Source: Candidatus Obscuribacterales bacterium
GTDB lineage: Bacteria > Cyanobacteriota > Vampirovibrionia > Obscuribacterales > Obscuribacteraceae
Direction: 5' to 3'
Length of the DNA: 64,000 bases
Assembly (NCBI GenBank): GCA_019752635.1
Contig: JAIELX010000133.1
Span: forward strand, 1-64,000
The notes beneath the pieces were generated by a model, which saw only the letters and a list, made by a program, of their open reading frames with translations, was not told the origin of the DNA and searched no databases. Positions 35,205 through 44,247 of the stretch are shown in pieces. The position numbers were made by a program, and so were the translations under genes. Each line of letters opens with the position of its first letter. Within the stretch, counting starts at the first letter, position 1.

Positions 35205-35879
35205 ATGACGCAATCAACGAAGACAACACGCAGTCAACGCGGACAACTGATCATTGGTGGAACAGCCATGATGGTGGTCATGTCCATGATATTTTTCGGA
35301 TTGCTGCTCGTACTGCTTAATACGGCCGCAATCGCGAACAACTCAAGCAAGATACAGGGAATTGCTTCGGAGGCTGCAGGGCTGATCGCCGCAAAGAAAT
35401 GGTTTCTGGGAATGGAACGCAAGGAATGGAACAAAGAACAGGCCCGGAAAGAAGCAGAGGAATCGGTAACAAAATCGCTGGCGGCCATCGGACTGCCACC
35501 ACCGTCCAAGTTTGACGTGAAATTTATGAACGGCACGGTGAGAAACACGTCCATAGTGGTAACCAGGGTGAGTTTCGATGTATCCGGATTGCAAATCGTT
35601 TCCGGAGGAATTCTGGGCAACGTTGTCCCATCACTTCACATCTCCGGAACCGCCACAGACTCTGAGCACGCCGTCACCAAACACGCAATGGCTTTGATTC
35701 TGGCGGTTGATCCAAGCAATCCCCGAATCCGCAGGGGAATAAGAGTGCCAATTTATAACGCGACCAACGGTCAGGGCCAACCTCTAAATGGAAGCGTGCT
35801 CAAAGCAGGACGATCTGCCGGTAGTTTTCCCGAAGCCATGCTTAACCTGAATTGCCCCCAATCGTCGCACATTTACTGA
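35205..35879 (+). CDS. Prepilin-like (TadE-like) protein 2, lacking Glu5
   Basis: 224 aa. Leader MTQSTKTTRSQRG, then QLIIG: Gly stands where Glu5 is expected, followed by a hydrophobic helix. Shares WFLGMERKE, VTRVSFDVSG, SGGIL, ATDSEHAVTKHAMAL and IRVPIYNATNGQ with its neighbours. Glu5 normally guides assembly of type IV pilins, so this one may be cleaved but assemble differently (inference). GAAGGGGGA precedes ATG. Flanked by its own promoter and that of the next paralogue. Confidence 0.73.
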   Translation: MTQSTKTTRSQRGQLIIGGTAMMVVMSMIFFGLLLVLLNTAAIANNSSKIQGIASEAAGLIAAKKWFLGMERKEWNKEQARKEAEESVTKSLAAIGLPPPSKFDVKFMNGTVRNTSIVVTRVSFDVSGLQIVSGGILGNVVPSLHISGTATDSEHAVTKHAMALILAVDPSNPRIRRGIRVPIYNATNGQGQPLNGSVLKAGRSAGSFPEAMLNLNCPQSSHIY

Positions 35880-35974
35880 TTCACGCCAATATGAGTGTTG
35901 TGCAAATGCCGCGACAGCCCCGGGGGCGAACTGCAATCCCAACCTTACGAGGGTCATTGTCTGTAGTTGAGAGC

Positions 35975-36006
35975 TTAACAACTAAGTAACAACCTCGTCC
36001 TAGTAT
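35975..36006 (+). promoter_or_regulatory. Pho-box-like promoter, copy D
   Basis: TTAACA (35975-35980), 5 bases, GTAACA (35986-35991), 9 bases, TAGTAT (36001-36006). Spacing identical to copies A-C; it precedes the third prepilin-like gene. Confidence 0.68.
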
Positions 36007-36064
36007 GAGTTGCATCAGGAACGAGACGGCTAACACCACTACGGTGGACTGAGAGGGACAGGCG

Positions 36065-36949
36065 ATGGTATCGAAAATCAATGCAAGAAGGACGAGTCAG
36101 AACAGGCACCAACATGGTCAGGCATCACTTGAATGCGTGGCAGTCATTTTTGTGATGACAATGCTTGTGGTCGGAGCTCTCTTGTTGCTCGTAAACACGA
36201 GCCTACTGGGCAGCTACAACTACAGACTCAATGCAATCGCTGCCGATGGCGCGCGACAATTTACAGCCGGCATGTGGTTCCTCGGGATGAAACGTCGCAA
36301 TTTTGATTTGAATGGTTCCGTAGCAGCAAGCCATGGTGCACCCGCCAGACTTTCAGAAGGTGCAATTGGAGACGTTAGGACACTGATTACCGAAGAAGTT
36401 AAGGCAATGGGATGGACCCAAGCGACGGTGTCGAACCTCAAAGTCGAACCACACACCGAAACTGTTGCGGGGCACGAAGTGACAATCGTGAAGGTGGACT
36501 TTGATGTGAGCAATATAGAGATTCTCTCAGGAGGAATACTCCCGACGACTGTTACGCTGCACGCCACCGCTATCTCATCCGACGCACAATATGCCGTCGA
36601 CAGACACGGTATGGCGCTGCTTCATACGGTTTATCCGGATCCGCTGAATCCCGGAGTAATGATCGAAAGAGCCATTCGTGTTCCGGTCTACAACGCGACC
36701 ATCGGTCAAAACACGCCTGCCAGCAAAGACCCCCGTTGGCTGCAGGCCGGGGACTCCATAGGTCAAAGCCCTACGGTAGAAATAGCCTTGTCCTGCGCAA
36801 ATGGCGGCGAACTGGCAAGAGAGCGTACGAACCCCTCCGGAACCGGCACTCAAGTCCTTGAGCGCCGACGCTGGGATCCGATCAATCCTCGAAATGCCCG
36901 CTGGAATCCGAAAGATCCACTTGGACCGCAAACCGCTCCGGGACAATAG
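36065..36949 (+). CDS. Prepilin-like (TadE-like) protein 3
   Basis: 294 aa. Leader MVSKINARRTSQNRHQHG, then QASLE with Glu5 and a hydrophobic helix (VIFVMTMLVVGALLLLV). Shares MWFLGMKRRN, IVKVDFDVS, SGGIL, SSDAQYAVDRHGMAL and IRVPVYNATIGQNTPA with the other two. It is longest through an insertion after the helix and an Arg/Pro/Asn-rich C-terminal extension. GAGAGGGAC precedes the ATG. A strong terminator follows, closing the three-gene array. Confidence 0.75.
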   Translation: MVSKINARRTSQNRHQHGQASLECVAVIFVMTMLVVGALLLLVNTSLLGSYNYRLNAIAADGARQFTAGMWFLGMKRRNFDLNGSVAASHGAPARLSEGAIGDVRTLITEEVKAMGWTQATVSNLKVEPHTETVAGHEVTIVKVDFDVSNIEILSGGILPTTVTLHATAISSDAQYAVDRHGMALLHTVYPDPLNPGVMIERAIRVPVYNATIGQNTPASKDPRWLQAGDSIGQSPTVEIALSCANGGELARERTNPSGTGTQVLERRRWDPINPRNARWNPKDPLGPQTAPGQ

Positions 36950-36964
36950 GACTTGCTCAACTAG

Positions 36965-36998
36965 AAAACACCCCGACGCCAACGCTTCGGGGTGTTTT
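36965..36998 (+). terminator. Rho-independent terminator after prepilin-like array
   Basis: AAAACACCCCGA (36965-36976) pairs with TCGGGGTGTTTT (36987-36998), 12 bp, 10-base loop, ending in four T. Confidence 0.92.
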
Positions 36999-37199
36999 GG
37001 CTAATCGCCCTTGTGCTTTTGCTATCTTGCTGTTGCGCGAAAACAGATCAGATTAGATGTGGAAAGTTTCATCTGCCCGTCTTCTGCGTTATCCCGCGCA
37101 GTTGGTCAGGTAGTATATGCCTGGTTAGTAGACCACAAGTAGCAGGATTTGGGACCGGAAGGTCTCACCTCGCTTCAACGCACGGCACCTCGCATTCAT

Positions 37200-38627
37200 A
37201 TGGCAAGCAAGAAAATCGAGTATCGCACCGAGCAAGACAATCTGGGCAAAATGCCAGTTCCTGTCATGGCCTATTGGGGCGTACGCACCGCGCGCGCGCT
37301 TGAATTCGGTCGCAGCGAATCGATGAACGCTCGCTTCCGGCACGCCTTGGTGATGCTCCGCAAAGCAGCCGTTGAAACCAACATGCAAATTGGTCGAGTG
37401 GAAGTGCGCCAGGGCAAGGCTGTTTCCCTTGCCGCAGATGAAATACTCGCAGGCCAATGGCACGACCAATTCCCAATATCAATTTTACAAGCAGGCTCAC
37501 TAGGAGCCGTCTGCGCCAACGTCGACGAAGTCCTGGCAAATAGGGCAGCAGAGATGCTCGGCGGAAACCTTGGTGATTACGAACTCGTAAACGTAGACCA
37601 ACACGTGGCAGCAGGACAAACGCCATATGATAGTTTTCCGACCGCATTACGAGTGGCATTGCTGGCACAGAAGTCCGAACTGGAAGCTTGCCTACTGGAC
37701 CTTGAACGGCTTCTGCGCCGAAAAGCTCTTGAACTCGAGAAAATAGTCAAGCCAGGGCGCGTCCACTTGCGAGACGCAATGCCAATAAGTCTGGGGCAAG
37801 TGTTCAACTCCTGGGGATCGTCAGTGGGCAGGTGCTCCAAACGGCTAACCGACGTGACCACGACACTTGCAGAGGCGAGCCCCGGCACTGGCGAAGTTGG
37901 CACCGGATACGGTACTACGCGCGAGTTCAGCGCATTGGTGGTCGACAGATTGTCGGAGATTTCCGGAACTAAGCTGCGCTTGTGCGACGATCCAATTCGA
38001 GCGCATCAGTCCATGTCTGACTTTGTAGCACTCTCATCCATTTTGAAAGAGATTGCAGTTGAACTGCAAAAGATCTCCTCAGATTTATGCTTGATGAGTT
38101 CCGGACCATCGGCGGGCTTCGGAGAGATAGAGCTGCCTCCAGCCCAATTGGAAAAGACTCCATTCCCTGCGCAGCACCGCGCCATCCCCATTGTGCCGGA
38201 GTTCGCTTCCATGCTTTGCCTGCAAGTATTCGGCAATGACATGGCGGTCTGCGCAGCTGCACGAACTGGACAGCTCGAGTACAACTCCATGTTGCCGTTA
38301 ATCGCTCACTGCTTGTTAGCCTCGATGGATTCATTGACAGATGCCATTAATATGTTGGCAAAACGCTGCATCTCAGGGGTGAATGCAGACGCTTCCCGAT
38401 GTCAACAGAACGTAACAGCAACAGGGGTCGACAAAATCCTGCTATCCGGTTGTCTGGGCGCAGAACAGGCAAAAGCCCTGGAATCAGAGGCTAAAGAACG
38501 AAATATCAGCATTAAGGAGTTGATTCTGGAAAGGCAATTAATGACTCCGGACCAGATCGATAAGTGCATGAATGTAAAGACGTTGCTAAGCCCCGGCATC
38601 AACGAATCCTCACGCTCGCGGATCTGA
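37200..38627 (+). CDS. Fumarase/aspartase-fold protein with degenerate active site
   Basis: 475 aa from ATG 37200; a TTG at 37149 with CAGGA upstream would add 17 residues. Scaffold of class II fumarase is clear: YRTEQDNLGKMPVP, DEVLANRAAEMLGG, SFPTALRVA, GRVHLRDAMPISLGQ, LCLQVFGND and the C-terminal QLMTPDQID region. But the three signatures are lost: GSGTQxN is replaced by GSLGAVCAN, SSND by TPYD, and GSSxMPxKxN by an unrelated KTPFPAQHRAIP. The His of (T)HLQDA is kept. So it is probably not a fumarase; a pseudoenzyme or changed lyase is likely. Stand-alone gene after a terminator. Confidence 0.75.
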   Translation: MASKKIEYRTEQDNLGKMPVPVMAYWGVRTARALEFGRSESMNARFRHALVMLRKAAVETNMQIGRVEVRQGKAVSLAADEILAGQWHDQFPISILQAGSLGAVCANVDEVLANRAAEMLGGNLGDYELVNVDQHVAAGQTPYDSFPTALRVALLAQKSELEACLLDLERLLRRKALELEKIVKPGRVHLRDAMPISLGQVFNSWGSSVGRCSKRLTDVTTTLAEASPGTGEVGTGYGTTREFSALVVDRLSEISGTKLRLCDDPIRAHQSMSDFVALSSILKEIAVELQKISSDLCLMSSGPSAGFGEIELPPAQLEKTPFPAQHRAIPIVPEFASMLCLQVFGNDMAVCAAARTGQLEYNSMLPLIAHCLLASMDSLTDAINMLAKRCISGVNADASRCQQNVTATGVDKILLSGCLGAEQAKALESEAKERNISIKELILERQLMTPDQIDKCMNVKTLLSPGINESSRSRI

Positions 38628-38882
38628 TCCTGACCGCAATCGAAATCGACATATTGAGATATGCATTGCTCATACCAAGCCGGAGATATGCTTGCGTCGT
38701 TCGCGCTCAGCACCACATTCAGTACCGCATGAAACTCGGAAACAGAGGATCACTAATGGACTACGGATGTTAAATGAAGAAATGTGAAAGATCTTAATGC
38801 TGATCACATTGAGGCTTTATTGGTTAACATGACTAACATGTGAAGCGGGTTTCCCTGTTTGAGATTGAAGATATTGGCTGCA

Positions 38883-39521
38883 ATGCTGAGTGGATATCGA
38901 TTTGAAATGATCATCGGATGTATGAGCGCCGGCAAGTCCAGCGAACTCATTCGCCGAGTAGAGCGAGCACGTCTGGCATATCTGCCTACGGCGATTTTTC
39001 GCCCGGCCGTAGATACCAGATCCAAACCGGACCACGTTGAATCAAGAAATGGTCTTGCTTCGCAGGCCATTGTCGTCGATCAAGCCAAAGAGATGCTCAA
39101 GTATTCATCTCAAGCAGTCGTCATCGGTATAGATGAAAGTCAGTTTTTTGGCGACGACATCGTTGAAGTGATTCTGACCTTGCTCAGACAACGAAAAAAG
39201 ATCATTGCGTCAGGATTAGACCTGGATTACAGGGGCAAGCCTTTCGGTGTAGTTCCTCATCTGCTCGCACTTGCCGATCGCGTGGACAAGCTTCTGGCCG
39301 TTTGCAAAAAGTGTGGTTCTGATTTTGCGTGCCGCACGCAAAGACTTGTACAAGGTACCGAACAAGTGTTAGTTGGTGATTCCGAGTACGAAGCGCGTTG
39401 CATCGATTGCTTCGAGCCACCTTCAGAGTTTCAAATGCGCATCGACTTACAAAGCACGAACGTGTCAGAGCCCGCACTGGTCAATTTCGCACCGCCATCA
39501 AACTTCAGCACGGCTGTTTAA
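38883..39521 (+). CDS. tdk: Thymidine kinase (type II)
   Basis: 212 aa from ATG 38883; an in-frame TTG at 38859 is also possible. P-loop GCMSAGKSSELIRR, the acidic IDESQFF (Walker B region), GLDLDYRGKPFG and the zinc site CKKCG...C..C (VCKKCGSDF and ARCIDCF). Phosphorylates thymidine for dTTP salvage; cytoplasmic. In many enzymes the P-loop reads GxMxSGKS; here MSAGKS. No clear ribosome-binding site. The preceding 230 bases hold TTAACA-TGA-CTAACA near 38822, which differs in spacing from the Pho-like boxes. Confidence 0.93.
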   Translation: MLSGYRFEMIIGCMSAGKSSELIRRVERARLAYLPTAIFRPAVDTRSKPDHVESRNGLASQAIVVDQAKEMLKYSSQAVVIGIDESQFFGDDIVEVILTLLRQRKKIIASGLDLDYRGKPFGVVPHLLALADRVDKLLAVCKKCGSDFACRTQRLVQGTEQVLVGDSEYEARCIDCFEPPSEFQMRIDLQSTNVSEPALVNFAPPSNFSTAV

Positions 39522-39599
39522 CCTCTGTCGATTTGAGGAGATACGGGTTAGAGACGCTCGGTGTAAGCCAGGTAAGTTTGCTTGCGAAGCGTCTGCGCC

Positions 39600-40847
39600 T
39601 TAGTCGGTATACCTGAGCCGCACTTTGAAGTGAGCTTTTAGTTTCGCCAACTCTTCATCAGTGATTGGAGGATCCGTACCGATCACGCTCACAGTCTTGA
39701 GAGATTTGATCGCACAGAGATGCTTAAGTCCAATGGCGGAAATGTGAGCGCCATCAAGTCTTAGCTCTCTCAGAGAAGCGCATTTCGCCAGGTTAGCAAG
39801 GCTGGCATCGGTGACACGAGTCTTAGCCAGGTCCAGTGTGCGAAGCGCGGGAAAGCGAACAAGCTCTTTTAGCCCACGCCCAGTAACAGCGGTTTCCGCA
39901 AGTGATAGATGTTGAAGGCGATCGAGATGTTTGAGTCCGACCAGCGCGGAATCGCGCACCACTGGTGATGTCAGCTGCAGCGAAACTAAGGAGGGCATCA
40001 TAGCAACTTTGGCTAATCCAATGTCGGTAATTGCCGGCTCATCAATGCGTAGAACTTTAAGGTTCGACATATTGCTCAAAGCCGCCAGCCCGCGATTGGT
40101 TACCTTCGCACTTCTATCAATATCCAACGCCTGCACTGATGCCACTTTGCTCACTTCCTCCAGCGTCGCATCAGTTGCAGTTGCCCCCTTCAGATAGACA
40201 CGTTCGGCACTATTGTCCGGCGCCAATGACTTCAATCGCTTCAGCACCGCAGGCTGAACGTCTTTAGCGGGCTCAAGCTCAAAGAAATTTTCCAACGTAA
40301 AAAAGCCCGGCACACTCAGAACCGCGGGCTCCACCCAGCAATTCTTGACTGTCCAAGTGACCGTATCATTTCCCGAATTAGTCGTGTAGTAAACGGGAAA
40401 ACGGTCAAAGTCATCAGTCCAAATCTCGCAAGAAAGCCCATCTGTAAGAACCTTCCACTTATGGCACGGAAAGTTGCGAACGACACCGGTCCCCAACGAT
40501 TGTGCATGCCTGGTCGCAGCTTCAGACTCGTCAATAATCACGGGAAACTTCACCGGGTCAATTGCAGCTTTAACATAGGTCAGCGTACGCTGATCACCGA
40601 GCAACGCGGTTCTCTTCTTGTAGTCAAACAAACCGACCCAGTTTTTTCCATCGACGAATCGAGCAACGCCCGTTCCGTCATAAAAGGCATAGAAATCACT
40701 GACAGCCTGGTCTGTCTTCGCGATTTCGTAGGCTGCGCCCAGAGGGTGACCGGTTGGCTGTGATTTGAGCTGACTCGACGAACTCGAACATCCTGCGAAA
40801 AGCGCCGCCGAGATGCCAACAAAAAAAGATCGAGAGAGGAGATTCAT
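39600..40847 (-). CDS. Leucine-rich-repeat lipoprotein
   Basis: 415 aa. Lipobox LFAGC (Cys 20), a ~200-residue N-terminal region with several Cys (NFPCHKW, LSCEIW, NCWVEP) and no family I recognise, then about seven LRR units from ~225 to the end with the TDxGLAxLxxMxxLxxLxLxxxxV form seen in bacterial and planctomycete-type LRRs. Surface or periplasmic binding protein (inference). The start overlaps by 35 bases with an opposite-strand kinase remnant. Confidence 0.8.
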   Translation of the reverse strand: MNLLSRSFFVGISAALFAGCSSSSSQLKSQPTGHPLGAAYEIAKTDQAVSDFYAFYDGTGVARFVDGKNWVGLFDYKKRTALLGDQRTLTYVKAAIDPVKFPVIIDESEAATRHAQSLGTGVVRNFPCHKWKVLTDGLSCEIWTDDFDRFPVYYTTNSGNDTVTWTVKNCWVEPAVLSVPGFFTLENFFELEPAKDVQPAVLKRLKSLAPDNSAERVYLKGATATDATLEEVSKVASVQALDIDRSAKVTNRGLAALSNMSNLKVLRIDEPAITDIGLAKVAMMPSLVSLQLTSPVVRDSALVGLKHLDRLQHLSLAETAVTGRGLKELVRFPALRTLDLAKTRVTDASLANLAKCASLRELRLDGAHISAIGLKHLCAIKSLKTVSVIGTDPPITDEELAKLKAHFKVRLRYTD

Positions 40848-40929
40848 CAGTCGCCCGAAAGGGGTAATTAGAACAATAATACCGGTTCAACTCCAAATAC
40901 AGCCCGGGATTCACCCTGGAATCGCTGTC

Positions 40930-41670
40930 GAGGCTTTGCTATCTTTACTAGCCCCTGCATCGAGCTTTGCAGGCATTAAACGATTCGAACAAGAATGCAG
41001 AATTATGGCACGCGTTGAACATCCCAACGTTGTAACCATTTACGACGCCGGTTCGCTCAATGCAAAGCAGCCGTACATTGTGATGGAGTATCTGCGCGGA
41101 GACTCGCTCGGTGACTTGCTGCACCTTCGCGGTCCGATACACATCAAGTCGGCACTTGAGATAGTTTCGCAGTGCTGCAACGGGTTGGAAGCAGCTCATA
41201 AGGCAGGCGTTATCCACCGCGACATCAAGCCTGACAACGTAGTGATTCTCGATCGCAACGAGCACAGAGACTGGGTCAAACTTGTAGACTTCGGCATCGC
41301 AAGATTAGTCGACGCAACAGAAAAGGTTACGGCCGATGGCATTGCAGTGGGCACACTGGACTACATGGCGCCTGAGCAACTGGAAGGACATCAGGCAGAC
41401 GAACGTTCGGACCTGTACTCCCTTTCGGTTCTGCTGTTTGAATCTCTTACCGGCAAGATGCCTTACGAAGCGATTAACACCAGAGCACTCATTGTCAAAC
41501 AATTGACCGAGAGACCTCGCCTACCGTCGCAAGTCCGCAGGGATTTGCAAGGCTCCGGAATTGATACCTTAATTGAGAAAGGCATGAGTCGCAATCCGCA
41601 GGAGCGCTTCCAGAGCGCCAGAGAATTCGCAGAGGCGGCCAATCATCTTCTCGGAAAACTGACTGTCTAA
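40930..41670 (+). pseudogene. 5'-truncated Ser/Thr kinase (no Gly loop, no VAIK lysine)
   Basis: From about base 40975 the frame matches a PknB-type kinase starting at helix C (RFEQECRIMARVEHPNVV), then HRDIKPDN, DFGIARL, GTLDYMAPEQ and the C-lobe to the end. Strands beta1-beta3 with the Gly-rich loop and ATP Lys are absent. The sequence before it is non-homologous and runs into the LRR lipoprotein gene on the other strand. An open frame reaches back to 40813, but no good start or ribosome site is seen. Probably a deletion remnant; if translated, it would lack ATP binding. Confidence 0.65.
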
Positions 41671-41742
41671 CTTCAAAGTTTGAGGTCGGTCGTTGTTCGG
41701 CACAATGCGTATAATGGTTAAACCCAAGAGTAGAACGTTGCC

Positions 41743-43956
41743 GTGCAGCTAAACCTCAAACTATCACATAAGGGACTCAGCCTCGTCTGCCTACTTTTGG
41801 CATTGGAGTTGACTTTTGTCGGCGCATTGGCGAGTCTGTTGAGTCAGGCCGAGCAAGCGGCACAAAAAGAAGCGCATGCTAAAGATATTGTCGGCACCAC
41901 CACACACATTTTCCAACTGCTTTATGACGCCGGCAATGCCGCCGCAGATTTCCAAATGCACAACGGTGGCGCTGCGGCTATCGCTGTCTTCGACACGGCC
42001 AACGCTAAGCTTCTTCCGGAGTTCGAGAAACTCAGGTCGCTGACAGAAGCAAACCCGCAGTATCACGAGCGAATTGAACGCATCTATAGGAAGGGCACCA
42101 AAGGTCTGAAAGTATTGAAATTTGCACTGGGCATGGCGAAGGAAGGAAACATGGCCGGCGCCGGCTACGTAATCAATAAAACAGACATGAAGCGTCTGGA
42201 AAAGGACGTAATGGGTGACCTGCGCGAACTGATGAACGAGCAGGAAGAAATATTGAAAGACAGCCCTGCCAAACGAAAGACTCACCGCGACCAAGTAGTA
42301 CAGTGGCTCTCAGTAGGCGTGATTTGCAATGTGATGCTCGCGGTAACTATGGGCATTCTTTTCGTGCGCGGCATAACCGGTAGACTGTCCGTACTGGTGG
42401 AAAATACTCGACGCCTGGCTCAAGGTGAAGCGCTGACAGAGGCAATGACAGGTACTGATGAAATCGCGCATTTGGACCAAGTTTTCCACGACATGGCAAC
42501 CAAGCTTGCTGAAGCACAGCGCAAGGAAAGAGCATTAGTAGAGAATGCGCGCGACGTTATCTGCAGCTTGGATGAATCGGGAAACTTCTTCAAAGTGAGC
42601 CCCGCGTCCGTGCAAGTGTGGGGATACACTCCGGACGAGCTCGTCGGGAAGAGCTTCTTGCATGGTATTGCCGCAGAAGACCGCGAACACTCTCAAAGAT
42701 GCTACGCACAAATCATCAGCGGAGAAATTGACCACTTTGAAAATCGCGTGCAAAAGAAAGATGGTTCCGTGGTCCATGTATTGTGGTCGGCATATTGGTC
42801 GTCCGCGGAGAAGTCCGCGTTCTGCGTCGCACACGATATTACCGATCGCAAGTTAGCGGAAGAACTGCTTCGCTCAAGCGAACGAAGAATTCGTGCAATT
42901 GTAGATAGTATGTTAGTCGGTCTGCTGGTCCTAAACCAAAACGGAACAATCGAATCGATTAATCCACGCATAACACAAATTACAGGATTCACAGCCGAGG
43001 AGTTAGAAGGAGAATCGATTCTCAAACTATTCCCCGAATCACGAGTCCCCGACGCAGCGACATTTGTGGCAAATCTCCAGCAGAAAGCGTCAGGGCACGT
43101 CACTGAAGTATACGGGACGAATAAAAGCGGCAACGATATGCCGCTGGAAGTTTCACTCACTGAGTTTCACGCGGTGGAAGGCGATCGCTTCCTCGCCAAT
43201 GTCGTTGATATTACCGAACGCCACGAGATTGAGAGAATGAAGCAAGAGTTTGTGGCAATGATAAGTCACGATCTCAGAACGCCACTAACTTCGGTGCAAG
43301 GATTCCTGGAGCTTCTTTCCGATAGCGTCTACGGCGAACTGACCGAACAAGGCGTGCAACGCTCAGCCATGGCGGAACGCAACGTCAGCCGCTTGCTAAG
43401 ATTGATCAACGATCTGCTCGAAGTCACGAAACTGGAAGCAGGCAAATTGGACCTGCATTTAGTCGAAACCAGGCTTGAAGAAATCGTCGAGCGCTCGGTA
43501 GAAGCAGTACGTGTATTCGCGGAGAAACATACCGTTTCGCTAGATGCGCCCGCAGCGAAGATTCAATTGGTTGCCGATGGCGATCTCGTTGAGCGTGTTT
43601 TGGTGAATCTGCTATCGAATGCAATAAAGTTCTCGCCGCCTCAGAGCATGGTCAAAGTCTTGGTGGAAGAGACTCCGCAATGGGTCGAAGTTAAAGTTCA
43701 AGATAATGGCAGAGGCATTCCTGCCAGCCACATCGATGCTGTGTTTGAACGATTCAAACAAGTCGAAGTAAACGATGCGAAGAAGAAAGGCGGCACAGGA
43801 TTGGGTCTGGCAATCTGTAAAGCGATCATCGAACAACATGGTGGCAATATTGGTGTTGTAAGTGAAGAAGGCAAAGGAAGCACATTCTGGTTCCGCTTGC
43901 CCCGAACTCGCACCGAGCAGAAAACGACACCGGCACTCGCCGACTCGCGCGCATAG
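41743..43956 (+). CDS. Sensor histidine kinase with HAMP and two PAS domains
   Basis: 737 aa, GTG start. TM1 (~12-32), a ~165-residue helical periplasmic domain of the four-helix-bundle type, TM2 (~190-210), HAMP (~211-265), PAS1 from ~268 (ICSLDESGNFFKVSPASVQVWGYTP), PAS2 from ~385 (LVLNQNGTIESINPRITQITGF), HisKA with H509 in HDLRTPLT, HATPase with NLLSNAIKFSPP, DNGRGIP and GTGLGLAI. Orphan: no response regulator is adjacent. TATAAT near 41711 is a good -10 candidate upstream. Confidence 0.93.
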   Translation: MQLNLKLSHKGLSLVCLLLALELTFVGALASLLSQAEQAAQKEAHAKDIVGTTTHIFQLLYDAGNAAADFQMHNGGAAAIAVFDTANAKLLPEFEKLRSLTEANPQYHERIERIYRKGTKGLKVLKFALGMAKEGNMAGAGYVINKTDMKRLEKDVMGDLRELMNEQEEILKDSPAKRKTHRDQVVQWLSVGVICNVMLAVTMGILFVRGITGRLSVLVENTRRLAQGEALTEAMTGTDEIAHLDQVFHDMATKLAEAQRKERALVENARDVICSLDESGNFFKVSPASVQVWGYTPDELVGKSFLHGIAAEDREHSQRCYAQIISGEIDHFENRVQKKDGSVVHVLWSAYWSSAEKSAFCVAHDITDRKLAEELLRSSERRIRAIVDSMLVGLLVLNQNGTIESINPRITQITGFTAEELEGESILKLFPESRVPDAATFVANLQQKASGHVTEVYGTNKSGNDMPLEVSLTEFHAVEGDRFLANVVDITERHEIERMKQEFVAMISHDLRTPLTSVQGFLELLSDSVYGELTEQGVQRSAMAERNVSRLLRLINDLLEVTKLEAGKLDLHLVETRLEEIVERSVEAVRVFAEKHTVSLDAPAAKIQLVADGDLVERVLVNLLSNAIKFSPPQSMVKVLVEETPQWVEVKVQDNGRGIPASHIDAVFERFKQVEVNDAKKKGGTGLGLAICKAIIEQHGGNIGVVSEEGKGSTFWFRLPRTRTEQKTTPALADSRA

Positions 43957-44247
43957 CCTCAGAACAGCGAAAAATTGCACTCTTTGCCTCGGACGGCGAA
44001 AACTCATACGATAGCTTCGGCAACGCCAGGCGGCATTGACACTGCGCTAGCAATTGCCCGGTTGCCAGAGACAAAGATAGGGGGCGGTTGCAAAGAGATG
44101 CAGCAAGCCCGGCTTCTGATAGAGTATGCGATGTGAGCCTAACGGATATACGCGATAACCGCAGCAAGTTCTGTAAAGCGCCCGCACCCCTGACATCAGG
44201 TTGGCATGTGCTAGAGTGGTAGAATCCGAGTTCGGTCGGTGAGGTCT

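Noticed and set aside
38822..38838. TTAACA-TGA-CTAACA upstream of tdk as a fifth Pho-like box
   Set aside because: Hexamer period is 9 bp, not 11, and no TAGTCT-like -10 follows at 9 bases.
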